In this document: in pieces, positions 35,785-44,056 of the stretch
Layout of the letters: each line of letters begins with the position of its first letter
How positions within the stretch are numbered: the stretch's first letter is position 1
Assembly (NCBI RefSeq): GCF_000013385.1
Contig: NC_007760.1
Span: 1,365,001-1,429,000 of the forward strand
Direction: 5' to 3'
Origin: Anaeromyxobacter dehalogenans 2CP-C
Lineage (GTDB): Bacteria; Myxococcota; Myxococcia; Myxococcales; Anaeromyxobacteraceae
DNA: 64,000 nucleotides
The notes under the pieces: generated by a model
What the model saw: the letters and a program-made list of their open reading frames with translations, nothing else
Databases searched by the model: none
What the model was told of the DNA's origin: nothing
Made by a program: the position numbers and the translations under genes

Positions 35785-38700
35785 ATGAGGGACTTCCGGC
35801 GTGGCGGCATGTACGCGCTGTTCTTCGTCTCCGGGGCGGCGGGCCTGGTCTACCAGGTGGCCTGGTCGCGCCTGCTGAACGAGATCTTCGGCGTCACGGC
35901 GCACGCGGTGACCGCGGTGCTGGCCACGTTCCTCGGTGGCCTGGCGCTCGGGAGCTGGATGCTCGGGCGCGCGGCGGACCGCTGCCGCGACCCGCTGCGC
36001 CTCTACGCGCTCCTCGAGCTCGGCGTCGCGGCCACCGCGCTCGCGGGCACCGCGGCGGTGCGGGCGCTCGACCCGGTCCACCTGTGGGCGGCCTCGCGGC
36101 TCGCGCCGGACTCCGTCGCGCTGCTGCTGGTGCGCGCGGGGCTCGCGGCGGTGGTGGTGCTCCCGCCCACCGTCCTCATGGGCGGCACGCTCCCCGCGAT
36201 CACGCGGGCCCTGGTCCGCCGCATCGGCCACCTCGGCCGCGAGCTGAGCTTCGTGTACGCGCTCAACACCGCGGGCGCGGTGGCGGGGAGCGTCGCGGCC
36301 GGCTTCGCGCTCATCCGCGCGCTCGGGGTGCACGGGACGCTCTGGGCCGCCGCCGCCGCCAACGTGGCGGTGGGGCTCGGCGCGCTGGCGCTCTCTCGCG
36401 CGCGCGGCGGGTCCGGGGCGTCGCCGCCGGCCGCCGCGGCGCCGGCGCGTTCGCCCGCGCCGGCGGCGGGTCCCGAGGCCGGGGCCGGCTGGATCCTCGC
36501 CGTCATGGCGCTCTCCGGCGTCTCGTCGCTCGCGCTGGAGGTGATCTGGACCCGCATGCTGGTGCTGGTCGTCGGCACCTCCACGTACGCGTTCGTCACC
36601 ATGCTCACCGCGTTCCTGGTGGGCATCGCGCTGGGGAGCTTCGTGGCGCGCGCCTTCGTGGACCGGGTGCGCAGCCCGCGCCGGGCGTTCGGCTGGGTCC
36701 AGGCCGGCATCGCCGCGTCCACGCTCGCGACCCTGCCGCTCATGGGCGCGCTGATGGGCGGCGCGCAGCGGTGGGTGGACGGCCTGGAGCTGCGGTGGGA
36801 GGCGCTCCTCGCCGGGCGCTTCGCGCTCAGCTTCCTCGTGATGATCGTCCCGACCACGCTCATCGGGATGACGTTCCCGCTCGCGGCGCGGATCTGGGCC
36901 CGGACGCTCGACACGCTGGGCGGGCGCCTCGGGCAGCTCTACGGCGCGAACACGCTCGGGAACATCGCGGGCGCGGTCCTGGGCGGGTTCGTGGTGCTCC
37001 CGGCGGTGGGGATGCAGCGCGGGGTCGCGCTCATGGCGGTCCTGAACCTCGTCGGCGCCGCCTGGGCGCTCCTCCCCGCGCGCGAGGACCACCGCCGGCC
37101 GGCGGTCCTGCTGCGCGCCGCGCCGGTCTCCGCCGGCCTGTGGGCGTGCGCGCTGCTGGTCGCGCTCTGGCGGCCGGCGCCGTTCGGCTCGGCGGAGGAG
37201 GGGCCCGACGACCCGGTGCTGTTCTACCGCGAGGGCCTGGTCTCGACGGTGAAGGTGATCCAGCGCGCCGACGACGGCCGCCAGCGGGTGATGCTGGTGG
37301 ACGGGGTCCGGATCGGCCAGAGCAGCGACGGCGTGGACCGCAAGCAGCAGGTGCTGGCGCACTTCCCGATCCTGCTGCGCGACCGGCCGCCGGCCCGCGT
37401 GCTGACGATCGGGCTCGGCACCGGCATCCTCGCCGGCGAGGTGGCGCGCCACCCCGGGGTCGAGCGGGTGGACGTCGTCGAGCTGTCACCCTCCGTGATC
37501 GAGGGCGCGCGCCTCTTCGACCGCTTCAACGGCGCGGTGCTCGACGACCCGCGGGTGCGGGTGGTGAACGACGACGGCGTGGCGTTCCTGCGCCGGAGCA
37601 CCGAGCGGTACGACGCGATCGTCTCGGACGGCAAGTCGCGGTCCGGGCACGCGGGCAACGCGCAGTTCTACTCCGACGACTACTACCGATCCGCGCGGGC
37701 CCACCTCGCCCCCGGCGGCGTCATGATGCAGTGGGTCCCGCTGGACGTGCCCGCGGCGGACCTCCGCGTCATCCTGCGCACGTTCGAGGGCGCGTTCCCC
37801 GACACGTACGTGTGGATCGCGCAGTCCTCCTGCTTCCTGGTGGGCCTCGATCGCCCGCTGGCGCTGGACCTCGCGAAGGTCCAGCGGGTGCTCGACGCGC
37901 CGGAGAGCGAGGACCTGCGCCGGCACGGCTGGCGGACGGCGGCCGAGGTCGTGGCGCTGCTCGCGGCCGACCGCGAGACGCTCGCGCCGTGGCTGGCGCA
38001 GGAGGACGCCGTCAACACGCTCGAGCGTCCCATCCTGGAGTTCTACGCGCCCGCCGGGCTCGCCGTGCCCGCCGGCGTGCGCGCCGCCGCGAACCTCGCG
38101 ACGCTCGGCACGCTCGGGCGAGGGGTCCCTCCGACGGCGCGGGTCACCGGCGCCGACGCGGCGACGCTGGCGGACGGCGCCCGGGCCGAGCGGCTCCTGG
38201 TCGCCGGGATCGGGGCGCTCGGCCGCGGGGACGCGGCGGGCGTCGCCGACCTGGAGGAGGCCGCCCGGGCGGCGCCCGAGGACGGCGTGATCCGCCAGGC
38301 CGTGGCGGAGGCCCTGGTCCAGCTGGGCGTGGACGCCGACGGCGCCCGCGACGTCCTCCGCGCCGAGGGCCTGTACCGCGCCGCCATCGCGGCGTGGCCG
38401 CGCTTCGAGATCGCCTGGGTGAACCTCGGCCGCGCGCTGGCGCTCGAGGGCCGCGTCCCCGAGGCGCTCGCGGCGGAGCGCCGGGCGCTGGAGCTGAACC
38501 CGGAGTCGGGCGGCGCGCACCGATGGGCCGCCGACCTGCTCCTCGCCCTGGGCCGGCCGGGCGAGGCCATCGCGCACGCGCGGGAGGCGGTGCGGCTCGC
38601 CCCCGGCGCCGCCCGGCTCCGGGCCGGGCTCGGCACGTCGCTCGCCATGGCCGGCCGCTTCGACGAGGGGCTGCGCGAGCTGCGCGAGGCGGTCCGGCTC

Positions 38701-39024
38701 GACCCGCGCGCGCCCGAGCCGCTGGGCCGCGCGGCGCTGCTGCTCGCGACGCGGCCCGGCGCCACCGGCGCCGACGCCGAGGAGGCGGTGCGGCTCGCCT
38801 CGCGGGCGCGCTCGCTCACCGATGGCCGCGATCCCGCCGCGCTCGAGACGCTCGCGGCCGCGTACGCCGCCGCGGGCCGGTTCGGCGACGCGGTCGCCGA
38901 GCAGGGCAGGGCGGTGGAGCTGCTCGAGCGCGCGGGCGGCGCGCAGGCGGACGACGCGCGCGCGACCCTGGCGCGCTACCGGGCGGGGCAGCCGCTCCGC
39001 CTGGAGGCGCCCGCCGCCCGGTGA
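35785..39024 (+). CDS. Fused multi-pass membrane / spermidine-synthase-like / TPR protein
   Basis: This 1079-residue protein has an N-terminal region with about twelve to fourteen membrane helices (1-480; GLVYQVAWSRLLNEIFG, TAFLVGIALGS, GANTLGNIAGAVLGG). A spermidine-synthase-type SAM-binding domain follows (about 480-700), with LTIGLGTGILAGE, VDVVELSPSVIEGA and YDAIVSDGKSRSGHAGNAQFYS. The last part (about 790-1070) holds TPR repeats (FEIAWVNLGRALALEGRVPEALAAERRALELNP). Such fusions are widespread in Deltaproteobacteria and Myxococcota, and their product is unproven. The usual catalytic Asp-x-x-Asp pair of SpeE is altered to SDGKSR, so ordinary spermidine synthesis is doubtful. A TACAGT -10 box ends 9 bases before the ATG. 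Confidence 0.88.
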   Translation: MRDFRRGGMYALFFVSGAAGLVYQVAWSRLLNEIFGVTAHAVTAVLATFLGGLALGSWMLGRAADRCRDPLRLYALLELGVAATALAGTAAVRALDPVHLWAASRLAPDSVALLLVRAGLAAVVVLPPTVLMGGTLPAITRALVRRIGHLGRELSFVYALNTAGAVAGSVAAGFALIRALGVHGTLWAAAAANVAVGLGALALSRARGGSGASPPAAAAPARSPAPAAGPEAGAGWILAVMALSGVSSLALEVIWTRMLVLVVGTSTYAFVTMLTAFLVGIALGSFVARAFVDRVRSPRRAFGWVQAGIAASTLATLPLMGALMGGAQRWVDGLELRWEALLAGRFALSFLVMIVPTTLIGMTFPLAARIWARTLDTLGGRLGQLYGANTLGNIAGAVLGGFVVLPAVGMQRGVALMAVLNLVGAAWALLPAREDHRRPAVLLRAAPVSAGLWACALLVALWRPAPFGSAEEGPDDPVLFYREGLVSTVKVIQRADDGRQRVMLVDGVRIGQSSDGVDRKQQVLAHFPILLRDRPPARVLTIGLGTGILAGEVARHPGVERVDVVELSPSVIEGARLFDRFNGAVLDDPRVRVVNDDGVAFLRRSTERYDAIVSDGKSRSGHAGNAQFYSDDYYRSARAHLAPGGVMMQWVPLDVPAADLRVILRTFEGAFPDTYVWIAQSSCFLVGLDRPLALDLAKVQRVLDAPESEDLRRHGWRTAAEVVALLAADRETLAPWLAQEDAVNTLERPILEFYAPAGLAVPAGVRAAANLATLGTLGRGVPPTARVTGADAATLADGARAERLLVAGIGALGRGDAAGVADLEEAARAAPEDGVIRQAVAEALVQLGVDADGARDVLRAEGLYRAAIAAWPRFEIAWVNLGRALALEGRVPEALAAERRALELNPESGGAHRWAADLLLALGRPGEAIAHAREAVRLAPGAARLRAGLGTSLAMAGRFDEGLRELREAVRLDPRAPEPLGRAALLLATRPGATGADAEEAVRLASRARSLTDGRDPAALETLAAAYAAAGRFGDAVAEQGRAVELLERAGGAQADDARATLARYRAGQPLRLEAPAAR

Positions 39025-39097
39025 CCGGGGTCGCGGGGCGGGCGCCGAGCCCGCGCCCATCGGGCGACTCGGCCGGCCCGACGACCCGTCCGTGTGC

Positions 39098-39128
39098 TTG
39101 CGAGCGTATGACCGAGGCGGCATATAAC
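39098..39128 (+). promoter_or_regulatory. Promoter of the ArsR-family gene
   Basis: TTGCGA (39098-39103) and TATAAC (39123-39128) are separated by 19 bases. The GTG start at 39134 is only 5 bases past the -10 box, so transcription should begin at or next to the start codon. Confidence 0.5.
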
Positions 39129-39133
39129 GCTGC

Positions 39134-39463
39134 GTGGAAACGTCCTTCGCCGCCATCGCCGAGCCGAACCGCCGGGCCATCCTGGGCCTGCTCGCGTCGT
39201 CGGAGCGGTCCGTCGGCGAGATCGAGCGCCGCCTGCGGATGCCGCAGACCTCGGTCTCCAAGCACCTCCGCGTGCTGCGCCAGGCGGGCCTGGTGGAGGC
39301 GAGGGTCGAGGCCCAGCGGCGGGTCTACCGGCTGCGGCCCGAGCCGCTCCGGGAGATCGACGCCTGGCTCGAGCCGTTCCGGCGCCTCTGGACCGCCCAC
39401 GTGGACGCGCTCGAGCGCCACCTCGATCGCATGGAGCGAGCCGAGAAGGAGAGGAACCGATGA
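39134..39463 (+). CDS. ArsR-family transcriptional regulator
   Basis: The 109-residue winged-helix protein has AEPNRRAILGLLASSERSVGEIERRLRMPQTSVSKHLRVLRQAGLV with a classic ArsR helix-turn-helix at about 25-52. It has no metal-binding Cys cluster, so it belongs to the non-metal group that usually sits with an AHSA1/SRPBCC gene, as it does here. Its stop overlaps the next start (ATGA). It has a GTG start with no ribosome binding site and a -10 box ending 5 bases upstream, so the mRNA is probably leaderless. Confidence 0.9.
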   Translation: METSFAAIAEPNRRAILGLLASSERSVGEIERRLRMPQTSVSKHLRVLRQAGLVEARVEAQRRVYRLRPEPLREIDAWLEPFRRLWTAHVDALERHLDRMERAEKERNR

Positions 39464-39996
39464 GCGGACGCGAGTACGAGCCCGGCCCCGCGGCCGGGGC
39501 AGAGGTCTGGAAGGACGGCGAGCGCTGGACGCTGGTGCTGGTGCGGGACCTCCGTCACCCGCCCGCGCGCGTGTGGGAGGCGCTCACCGAGCCCGCGCAC
39601 CTGGTGGAGTGGGCGCCGTTCGACGCGGACCGGAGCCTCGCCGCGGCGGGGCCGGTGACGCTCTCGACCGCGGGCGTGCCGACGCCGCAGCTCTCCGCGT
39701 CCACGGTGAGGAGGGCGGAGGCGCCCAGGGTGCTGGAGTACACGTGGGGTGACAACGAGCTCCGCTGGGAGCTCGAGCCGCACGGCGCGGGCACGCGCCT
39801 GACGCTGTGGCACGCCATCGACCGGCGCTTCGTGTCGTGGGGCGCCGCCGGCTGGCACGTCTGCCTGGACGTGCTGGACCGGAGCCTGGCGGGCGAGCCC
39901 ATCGCACGGATCGTCGGGCCCGAGGCGATGAAGCTCGCCGGCTGGCAGCGCCTGGTCGGCGAGTACGCGGCGCAGTTCGGCGGCGAGTCCGCCTAG
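39460..39996 (+). CDS. SRPBCC/AHSA1-domain protein
   Basis: This 178-residue protein has the SRPBCC lipid/ligand-cavity fold pattern: LVLVRDLRHPPARVWEALTEPAHLVEWAPFDADRSL near 26-60, then ELEPHGAGTRLTLWHAIDR near 105-122, and a C-terminal helix. It is translationally coupled to the ArsR gene, a common pair in which the regulator controls the SRPBCC protein. The ligand is unknown. Confidence 0.88.
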   Translation: MSGREYEPGPAAGAEVWKDGERWTLVLVRDLRHPPARVWEALTEPAHLVEWAPFDADRSLAAAGPVTLSTAGVPTPQLSASTVRRAEAPRVLEYTWGDNELRWELEPHGAGTRLTLWHAIDRRFVSWGAAGWHVCLDVLDRSLAGEPIARIVGPEAMKLAGWQRLVGEYAAQFGGESA

Positions 39997-40029
39997 GAGG
40001 GCGAACGTGGAGACGGCACAGGTGAGCCC

Positions 40030-40452
40030 GTGATCGCGCGCGCACCGCGGACCCGCACGACGAGGCCTGCGCCGGCCGGATCGGCCTCCGCGCGGATCGA
40101 CCGGAAGATCGCGTCGCTCGGGGACTGGCGCGGGGAGACGCTCTCGCGGGTGCGCGAGCTCGTCCACGAGGCCGACCCCGAGGTCGTCGAGGAGCTGAAG
40201 TGGATGGGGACGCCGGTCTGGCCGTACCGGAGCGTGGTCAAGCTCACGTTCGCCCGCGGCGCCGCGCTGCCGGACCCGGCGGGCCTGTTCAACTCGAGCC
40301 TCGACGGGAAGGTCCGGCGGGCCATCGACCTCCGCGAGGGCGAGGAGATCGACGCGATGGCGCTGAAGGCGCTCGTCCGCGCCGCCGTGGCGCTCAACCT
40401 CGAGGCGACGGCGAGGCCGAGGGCGCGGCGACCCGCGCGCCGGCGCGCCTGA
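40030..40452 (+). CDS. DUF1801 (YdhG-like) protein
   Basis: The 140-residue protein has the DUF1801 core: IASLGDWRGETLSRVRELVHEADPEVVEELKWMGTPVWPYRS, followed by VKLTFARGAALPDPAGLFNSSLDGKVRRAIDLREGEEID. It has basic N- and C-terminal tails. Function is unknown; the fold resembles iron-chaperone-like CyaY/YjbR-type proteins. It lies 33 bases after the SRPBCC gene and is likely co-transcribed with it. The GTG start at 40030 has an AGGTGAG site just upstream. Confidence 0.8.
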   Translation: MIARAPRTRTTRPAPAGSASARIDRKIASLGDWRGETLSRVRELVHEADPEVVEELKWMGTPVWPYRSVVKLTFARGAALPDPAGLFNSSLDGKVRRAIDLREGEEIDAMALKALVRAAVALNLEATARPRARRPARRRA

Positions 40453-40463
40453 GCGACCCGGGC

Positions 40464-41321
40464 TCAGGTCGTCGCGACCAGCAGCTCCTCGGAGTTGCTG
40501 GGGAGGCGCAGGCCGTCCGCACGGTCCGCGAAGTAGCGCGCGGTGAGCGCGTCCGCCGAGACGTGCGTCGCGCCCGGGAAGCCCGCCGCGCGCGCCAGCG
40601 CGAGGATCTCCTCGGGCTCGAAGAAGCTCAGCCACGGCGTGCCGTTCGCGCGCGCGCCGCGCGCGGCCGCCTCGATCCCGGGGCGGATCGCCGGCTCCGC
40701 CCGCTCGATGGGCAGCATGAAGGACATCACGAACGTCGAGCCCGCGGCGAGCGACGCGGCGGCGCGCAGCGTGGAGGCGATGGCCTCCCGGGTGAGGTAC
40801 ATGCTCACGCCGGTGGACGCGACGACCGCCGGGCGCGCCGCGTCGAAGCCCGCGCCGGCGAGGCGCGCCAGCCACGGGTCTCCGCGCTCGAAGTCCACCG
40901 GCACGAAGCGCAGGAACGGCGGGACGCCGAGGCCGAGCTCGCCGAGGCGCCGCTGCTTCCACGCCTGCGTGGCCGGCTCGTCCACCTCGAACACGCGCAG
41001 CCGCGCGCCGAGCTCCGGCCGCCGCAGCGCGAACGTGTCCAGCCCCGCCCCGAGGACGACGTACTGCGCCACCCCGCCGGCGACCTGCGCCTCGACGAGG
41101 TCCTCGACGAACCGCGCCCGCGCCACGATCGACGCCCGGAACGGCCGCGTGAACGCGCCCATGTCGGGCCGCTGCTGCCAGCCTTCCTCCGGGCCGGCCA
41201 GCGCGAGGCCGACGGTGTCCTCGAGCACGTGCGGCGGCGGATCGGCGAGCACGTGCAGCGCGCGCCACAGCGCCACCCGCACGGCGGTGTGGTCGGGGAC
41301 CTGCCTCGGCGCGTCGGCCAT
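40464..41321 (-). CDS. Class I SAM-dependent methyltransferase (leucine carboxyl methyltransferase/TIGR00027-like)
   Basis: This 285-residue protein has the family features VVLGAGLDTFALRR (SAM-binding motif I), LRVFEVDEPATQAWKQRRLGEL, FVPVDFERGD and VVASTGVSMYLTREAI. These match the LCM/PPM1-like family that is expanded in mycobacteria and myxobacteria, with mostly unknown small-molecule substrates. The ATG at 41321 is preferred over an upstream start at 41612 because GAGGAG lies 8 bases before it and the extra residues have no family similarity. Confidence 0.88.
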   Translation of the reverse strand: MADAPRQVPDHTAVRVALWRALHVLADPPPHVLEDTVGLALAGPEEGWQQRPDMGAFTRPFRASIVARARFVEDLVEAQVAGGVAQYVVLGAGLDTFALRRPELGARLRVFEVDEPATQAWKQRRLGELGLGVPPFLRFVPVDFERGDPWLARLAGAGFDAARPAVVASTGVSMYLTREAIASTLRAAASLAAGSTFVMSFMLPIERAEPAIRPGIEAAARGARANGTPWLSFFEPEEILALARAAGFPGATHVSADALTARYFADRADGLRLPSNSEELLVATT

Positions 41322-41551
41322 GAGAGGGCTCCTCGGGCGCCACGAGCGGCCGGGCGCCACGCAGGTGTAATCGTCGCCTGGCCCGGTGCGCCCGCCTCGC
41401 CTCGCGCGCACGCACGAGGGGATGATCGAGCCGGCGCGGCGCGGCGGGGTCGAGGGCGCTGGCGGCGCGCTCCTCTGGACGCACGCCCGCCCCATCCTCG
41501 AGTCGCTGCTCACGCCGCGAGCGTGATCCGCGCGGCCAGGCGCGGACGCCC

Positions 41552-41591
41552 GAAAAAGCGAGAGGGGCCCCGCGGTTGAGCGAGGCCCCTC
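41552..41591 (-). terminator. Intrinsic terminator of the tRNA-Asn gene
   Basis: On the minus strand GAGGGGCC (41591-41584) pairs with GGCCCCTC (41569-41562) and is followed by TCGCTTTTT (T run complementary to 41553-41557). It begins 7 bases after the tRNA's encoded CCA. Confidence 0.85.
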
Positions 41592-41597
41592 CCGGAA

Positions 41598-41673
41598 TGG
41601 CTCCCCAGGCATGACTCGAACATGCGACCCGGTGATTAACAGTCACCTGCTCTGCCAACTGAGCTACTGGGGA
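41598..41673 (-). tRNA. tRNA-Asn (GTT)
   Basis: The 76-base cloverleaf on the minus strand has acceptor TCCCCAG pairing with CTGGGGA, a D arm with AGCTCAGTTGGCAGAGC, anticodon loop CTGTTAA with GTT (Asn), and a T arm with GTTCGAGTC. Discriminator G and a genomically encoded CCA (41598-41600) complete it. It has its own promoter and terminator. Confidence 0.97.
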
Positions 41674-41687
41674 ATGGCAGGGGCGCG

Positions 41688-41716
41688 AATCTAGAGAACG
41701 GCCGGGGCGTCGTCAA
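41688..41716 (-). promoter_or_regulatory. Promoter of tRNA-Asn
   Basis: On the minus strand TTGACG (41716-41711) and TAGATT (41693-41688) are spaced exactly 17 bases. The tRNA 5' end is 14 bases past the -10 box. This is the best match to a housekeeping sigma-70 promoter in the window. Confidence 0.8.
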
Positions 41717-41820
41717 GGGGGTAGCGCCCCCGGCCGGTGCATCGGTCGCCGGGGTGCCCGGCGCCGCGCCGAGCGACGCTCGGCCTGCGGTCCGGAAGTC
41801 GTGCGGCGTGCCCCGGCCGC

Positions 41821-41826
41821 TATACT
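41821..41826 (+). promoter_or_regulatory. -10 box 6 bases before the BtrH-like gene's GTG
   Basis: TATACT is followed after 6 bases by the GTG start codon at 41833. The predicted transcription start coincides with the start codon (leaderless mRNA). No strong -35 is seen. Confidence 0.55.
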
Positions 41827-41832
41827 CCTCCG

Positions 41833-42834
41833 GTGATCCTGCCCGGCTTCGAGCACCGGCCCGGCCTGCACTGCGGCTCCACCGCGCTCGCGGACGCGCT
41901 GCGCGTCCGCGGCGTGGCGCTGTCCGAGCCCATGGCGTTCGGCCTGGGGGCGGGCCTGGGCTTCTACTACCTCTCGGCGCCGGAGCTGTCGCCGAGCCAC
42001 CTGTTCGTGGGCCGGTCCGCGCACCTGGAGCGCGCCGCCTGCGAGGTGCTCGGCCTCTCCGCCGTGGAGCGGAGCGCCGACGACCCCGCCTCGGCGTGGG
42101 AGGGTGCGCGCGCCGCCCTGGAGCGCGGGCTCGCGCCGATCCTGTCCACCGACCTGGCGGAGCTGCCGTACTGGGGCAGCCGCACGCGCTTCGGCGGCCA
42201 CCGGGTGGTGCTCGCCGGGCACGACGCGACGCGCGGGATCGCCTGGCTGGCCGACACCGATCGGCCCGGCCTCGAGGCGGTCCCGCTCGACGCGCTCGCC
42301 CGCGCCCGCGCCTCCATCGCGCCGCCGTTCGGGACGGGCGGCAACCCGTGGCTGGAGGTGGACGCGCCGGCGCCGCCGCGCCCGCTGGGCGAGGCGGTGC
42401 GGGAGGCGCTGCGCCGGCAGGCGCGCGAGATGCTGCTCGATCCGGACGGCTTCGCGGGCGTGTCGGCGATCGAGCGCTTCGCGGCGGAGCTGCCGGACTG
42501 GCCGGCGCGCGCGACGGGCGAGGCGGATCGGGCCTGGTGCTTCCGGTACGCCTGGCAGGTGACCGAGAAGCGCGGCACCGGCGGCGGGCTGTTCCGGGCG
42601 CTGTACGCCCGCTTCCTGCGCGAGGCGGAGGCGGCGCTCCCCGGGCTCGCGGCGCTCCGCCTGCCGGACCGGATGGACGCGCTCGCGGCCGGGTGGAGCG
42701 CGCTCGCCGAGGGGATGCGCGCGGCGGGCGAGGTGCCCGGCGGCGCGGTCTCCCCGGAGCTGGCGGCGCAGGCGCGCGCGCTGGCGCAGGCGGAGCGGCG
42801 GTACCACGAGGACGTGGCGGCACGGGTGCCTTGA
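41833..42834 (+). CDS. BtrH-N / DUF4872-type protein
   Basis: This 333-residue protein begins with the BtrH N-terminal pattern GFEHRPGLHCGSTALADAL and SEPMAFGLGAGLGFYYL. His13-Cys14 are the likely active-site or thioester residues of the papain-like fold. A DUF4872-type helical C-terminal half follows (about 170-330). In butirosin biosynthesis BtrH transfers an acyl group from a carrier protein. Here no carrier protein or biosynthetic cluster is near, so the function is unknown. Its stop overlaps the next start by 1 base (TGATG), tying it to the SirB1-like gene. Confidence 0.8.
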   Translation: MILPGFEHRPGLHCGSTALADALRVRGVALSEPMAFGLGAGLGFYYLSAPELSPSHLFVGRSAHLERAACEVLGLSAVERSADDPASAWEGARAALERGLAPILSTDLAELPYWGSRTRFGGHRVVLAGHDATRGIAWLADTDRPGLEAVPLDALARARASIAPPFGTGGNPWLEVDAPAPPRPLGEAVREALRRQAREMLLDPDGFAGVSAIERFAAELPDWPARATGEADRAWCFRYAWQVTEKRGTGGGLFRALYARFLREAEAALPGLAALRLPDRMDALAAGWSALAEGMRAAGEVPGGAVSPELAAQARALAQAERRYHEDVAARVP

Positions 42835-43688
42835 TGACGCTGACGCTGACGCGAGATCTGGAGGGCCGCGCGCGCGCGCGCTTCGCCGAGCTGCTGGGGC
42901 GCGACCTGGTCCCGCTCGACGAGGCGGCGCTGGCGATCGCGCAGGAGGAGTACCCGGCGCTCGAGCCGGAGGCGTACCTGACCCGCCTCGACGACCTCGC
43001 CGCGCGCGTCGCGCGCCGCGTCCCCGGGCCGGCGCGGGCCGCCTCGGCGCTCCGGGCGCTCCGCGAGGTGCTCCACGACGAGGAGGGGCTCCGGGGCAAC
43101 GACGACGACTACTACGACCCGCGCAACTCGTTCCTCAACGACGTCCTGGATCGCCGCCTCGGCATCCCCATCACGCTGGCGCTGGTCTACGTCGAGGTCG
43201 GGCGCCGGGCCGGGCTGCGGCTGGAGGGGGTCGGCTTCCCCGGCCACTTCCTCGCGAAGTACGTCTCGCCCGGCGGCGTGGAGGTGTTCGTGGACGCCTA
43301 CCACGGCGGCGAGATGCTCTCGGCCGACGAGTGCGTGGCGCGCTACAAGGCGCGCACCGGCGGCAAGGACCTCGACCCGCGCTACCTCGCCGCGGTGTCG
43401 CCGCGCCAGATCCTCGCCCGCATGCTGCAGAACCTGAAGCGCGTCTACGCGGAGCGGAAGGACGACGTCCGGCTGTTCTGGGTGCTCGATCGCATCCTGC
43501 TGCTCGCCCCCGGCCAGCGCGAGGCGCTGCGCGACCGGGGCCTCGCCGCGGCGCGGCTGGGCGGGGCGGCCGCCGCCATCCGCGACCTGGAGGCGTACCT
43601 GGCGCTCGCGCCCGCGGCGGCCGACGCCGACGAGGTGCGCGCCACCGTGGCCGGGCTGCGCTCCGGGCGCGGCGCGCTGCTCAACTGA
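42834..43688 (+). CDS. SirB1-family transglutaminase-like protein with TPR tail
   Basis: The 284-residue protein carries the SirB1 signature DDDYYDPRNSFLNDVLDRRLGIPITLALVYVEVGRRAGL, then GVGFPGHFLAKYV (about 75-140). TPR-like helices follow (about 190-275). Family members have a degenerate transglutaminase fold: the usual Cys is missing and the FPGHF histidine remains. It is coupled to the BtrH-like gene. Its last 8 bases overlap the convergent ferredoxin gene. Confidence 0.88.
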   Translation: MTLTLTRDLEGRARARFAELLGRDLVPLDEAALAIAQEEYPALEPEAYLTRLDDLAARVARRVPGPARAASALRALREVLHDEEGLRGNDDDYYDPRNSFLNDVLDRRLGIPITLALVYVEVGRRAGLRLEGVGFPGHFLAKYVSPGGVEVFVDAYHGGEMLSADECVARYKARTGGKDLDPRYLAAVSPRQILARMLQNLKRVYAERKDDVRLFWVLDRILLLAPGQREALRDRGLAAARLGGAAAAIRDLEAYLALAPAAADADEVRATVAGLRSGRGALLN

Positions 43689-44019
43689 CGGGGGGCTCGC
43701 GCCCCTCCAGGCGCGGGAGCCGCAGCCGCTCCACCGGCGTCCCGCCCACCAGGTGCCGCTCCACGATCTCCGGCACGTCCGCGGGCGACACGTGCCCGTA
43801 CCAGACGCCCTCCGGGTAGACCACGATCGACGGCCCGAACGCGCACGCGTCCAGGCACCCGGCGCCGTTCACGCGCACCTGCGCCTTCAGGCCGCGGCGG
43901 GCGACCTCCGCCTTCAGCGCCGCGCGGATCGCCTCGCTGCCCTTGTTGCCGCAGGCGCCGCGCGGATCCGACGGGTCCCGGTGGTTCTCGCAGACGAAGA
44001 CGTGGTGGCGGAAGCGCAT
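43681..44019 (-). CDS. Thioredoxin-like [2Fe-2S] ferredoxin
   Basis: This 112-residue protein has cysteines at 10, 23, 55 and 59 (C-x12-C-x31-C-x3-C, in FVCENHR, ACGNKG and GCLDACAFGP). This is the ligand set of thioredoxin-fold 2Fe-2S ferredoxins such as the Azotobacter Shethna-type protein. YPEGVWYGHVSPADVPEIVERHL is the usual C-terminal segment. The redox partner is unknown. TAGATC ends 6 bases before the ATG, predicting a leaderless mRNA. Confidence 0.92.
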   Translation of the reverse strand: MRFRHHVFVCENHRDPSDPRGACGNKGSEAIRAALKAEVARRGLKAQVRVNGAGCLDACAFGPSIVVYPEGVWYGHVSPADVPEIVERHLVGGTPVERLRLPRLEGREPPVS

Positions 44020-44056
44020 GGCGGCGATCTAGCGCCGGCCCCCGCGCGCCGCCAGA

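Noticed and set aside
34486-37452. 988-codon version of the Ig-repeat protein
   Set aside because: Residues before 35481 are antisense to the spermidine-synthase-like gene; a lipoprotein signal and ribosome binding site fix the start at 35481.
41422-41526. 34-codon frame between the methyltransferase and tRNA-Asn
   Set aside because: No ribosome binding site or -10 box at the usual distance, and no similarity I recognise; likely chance in GC-rich DNA.
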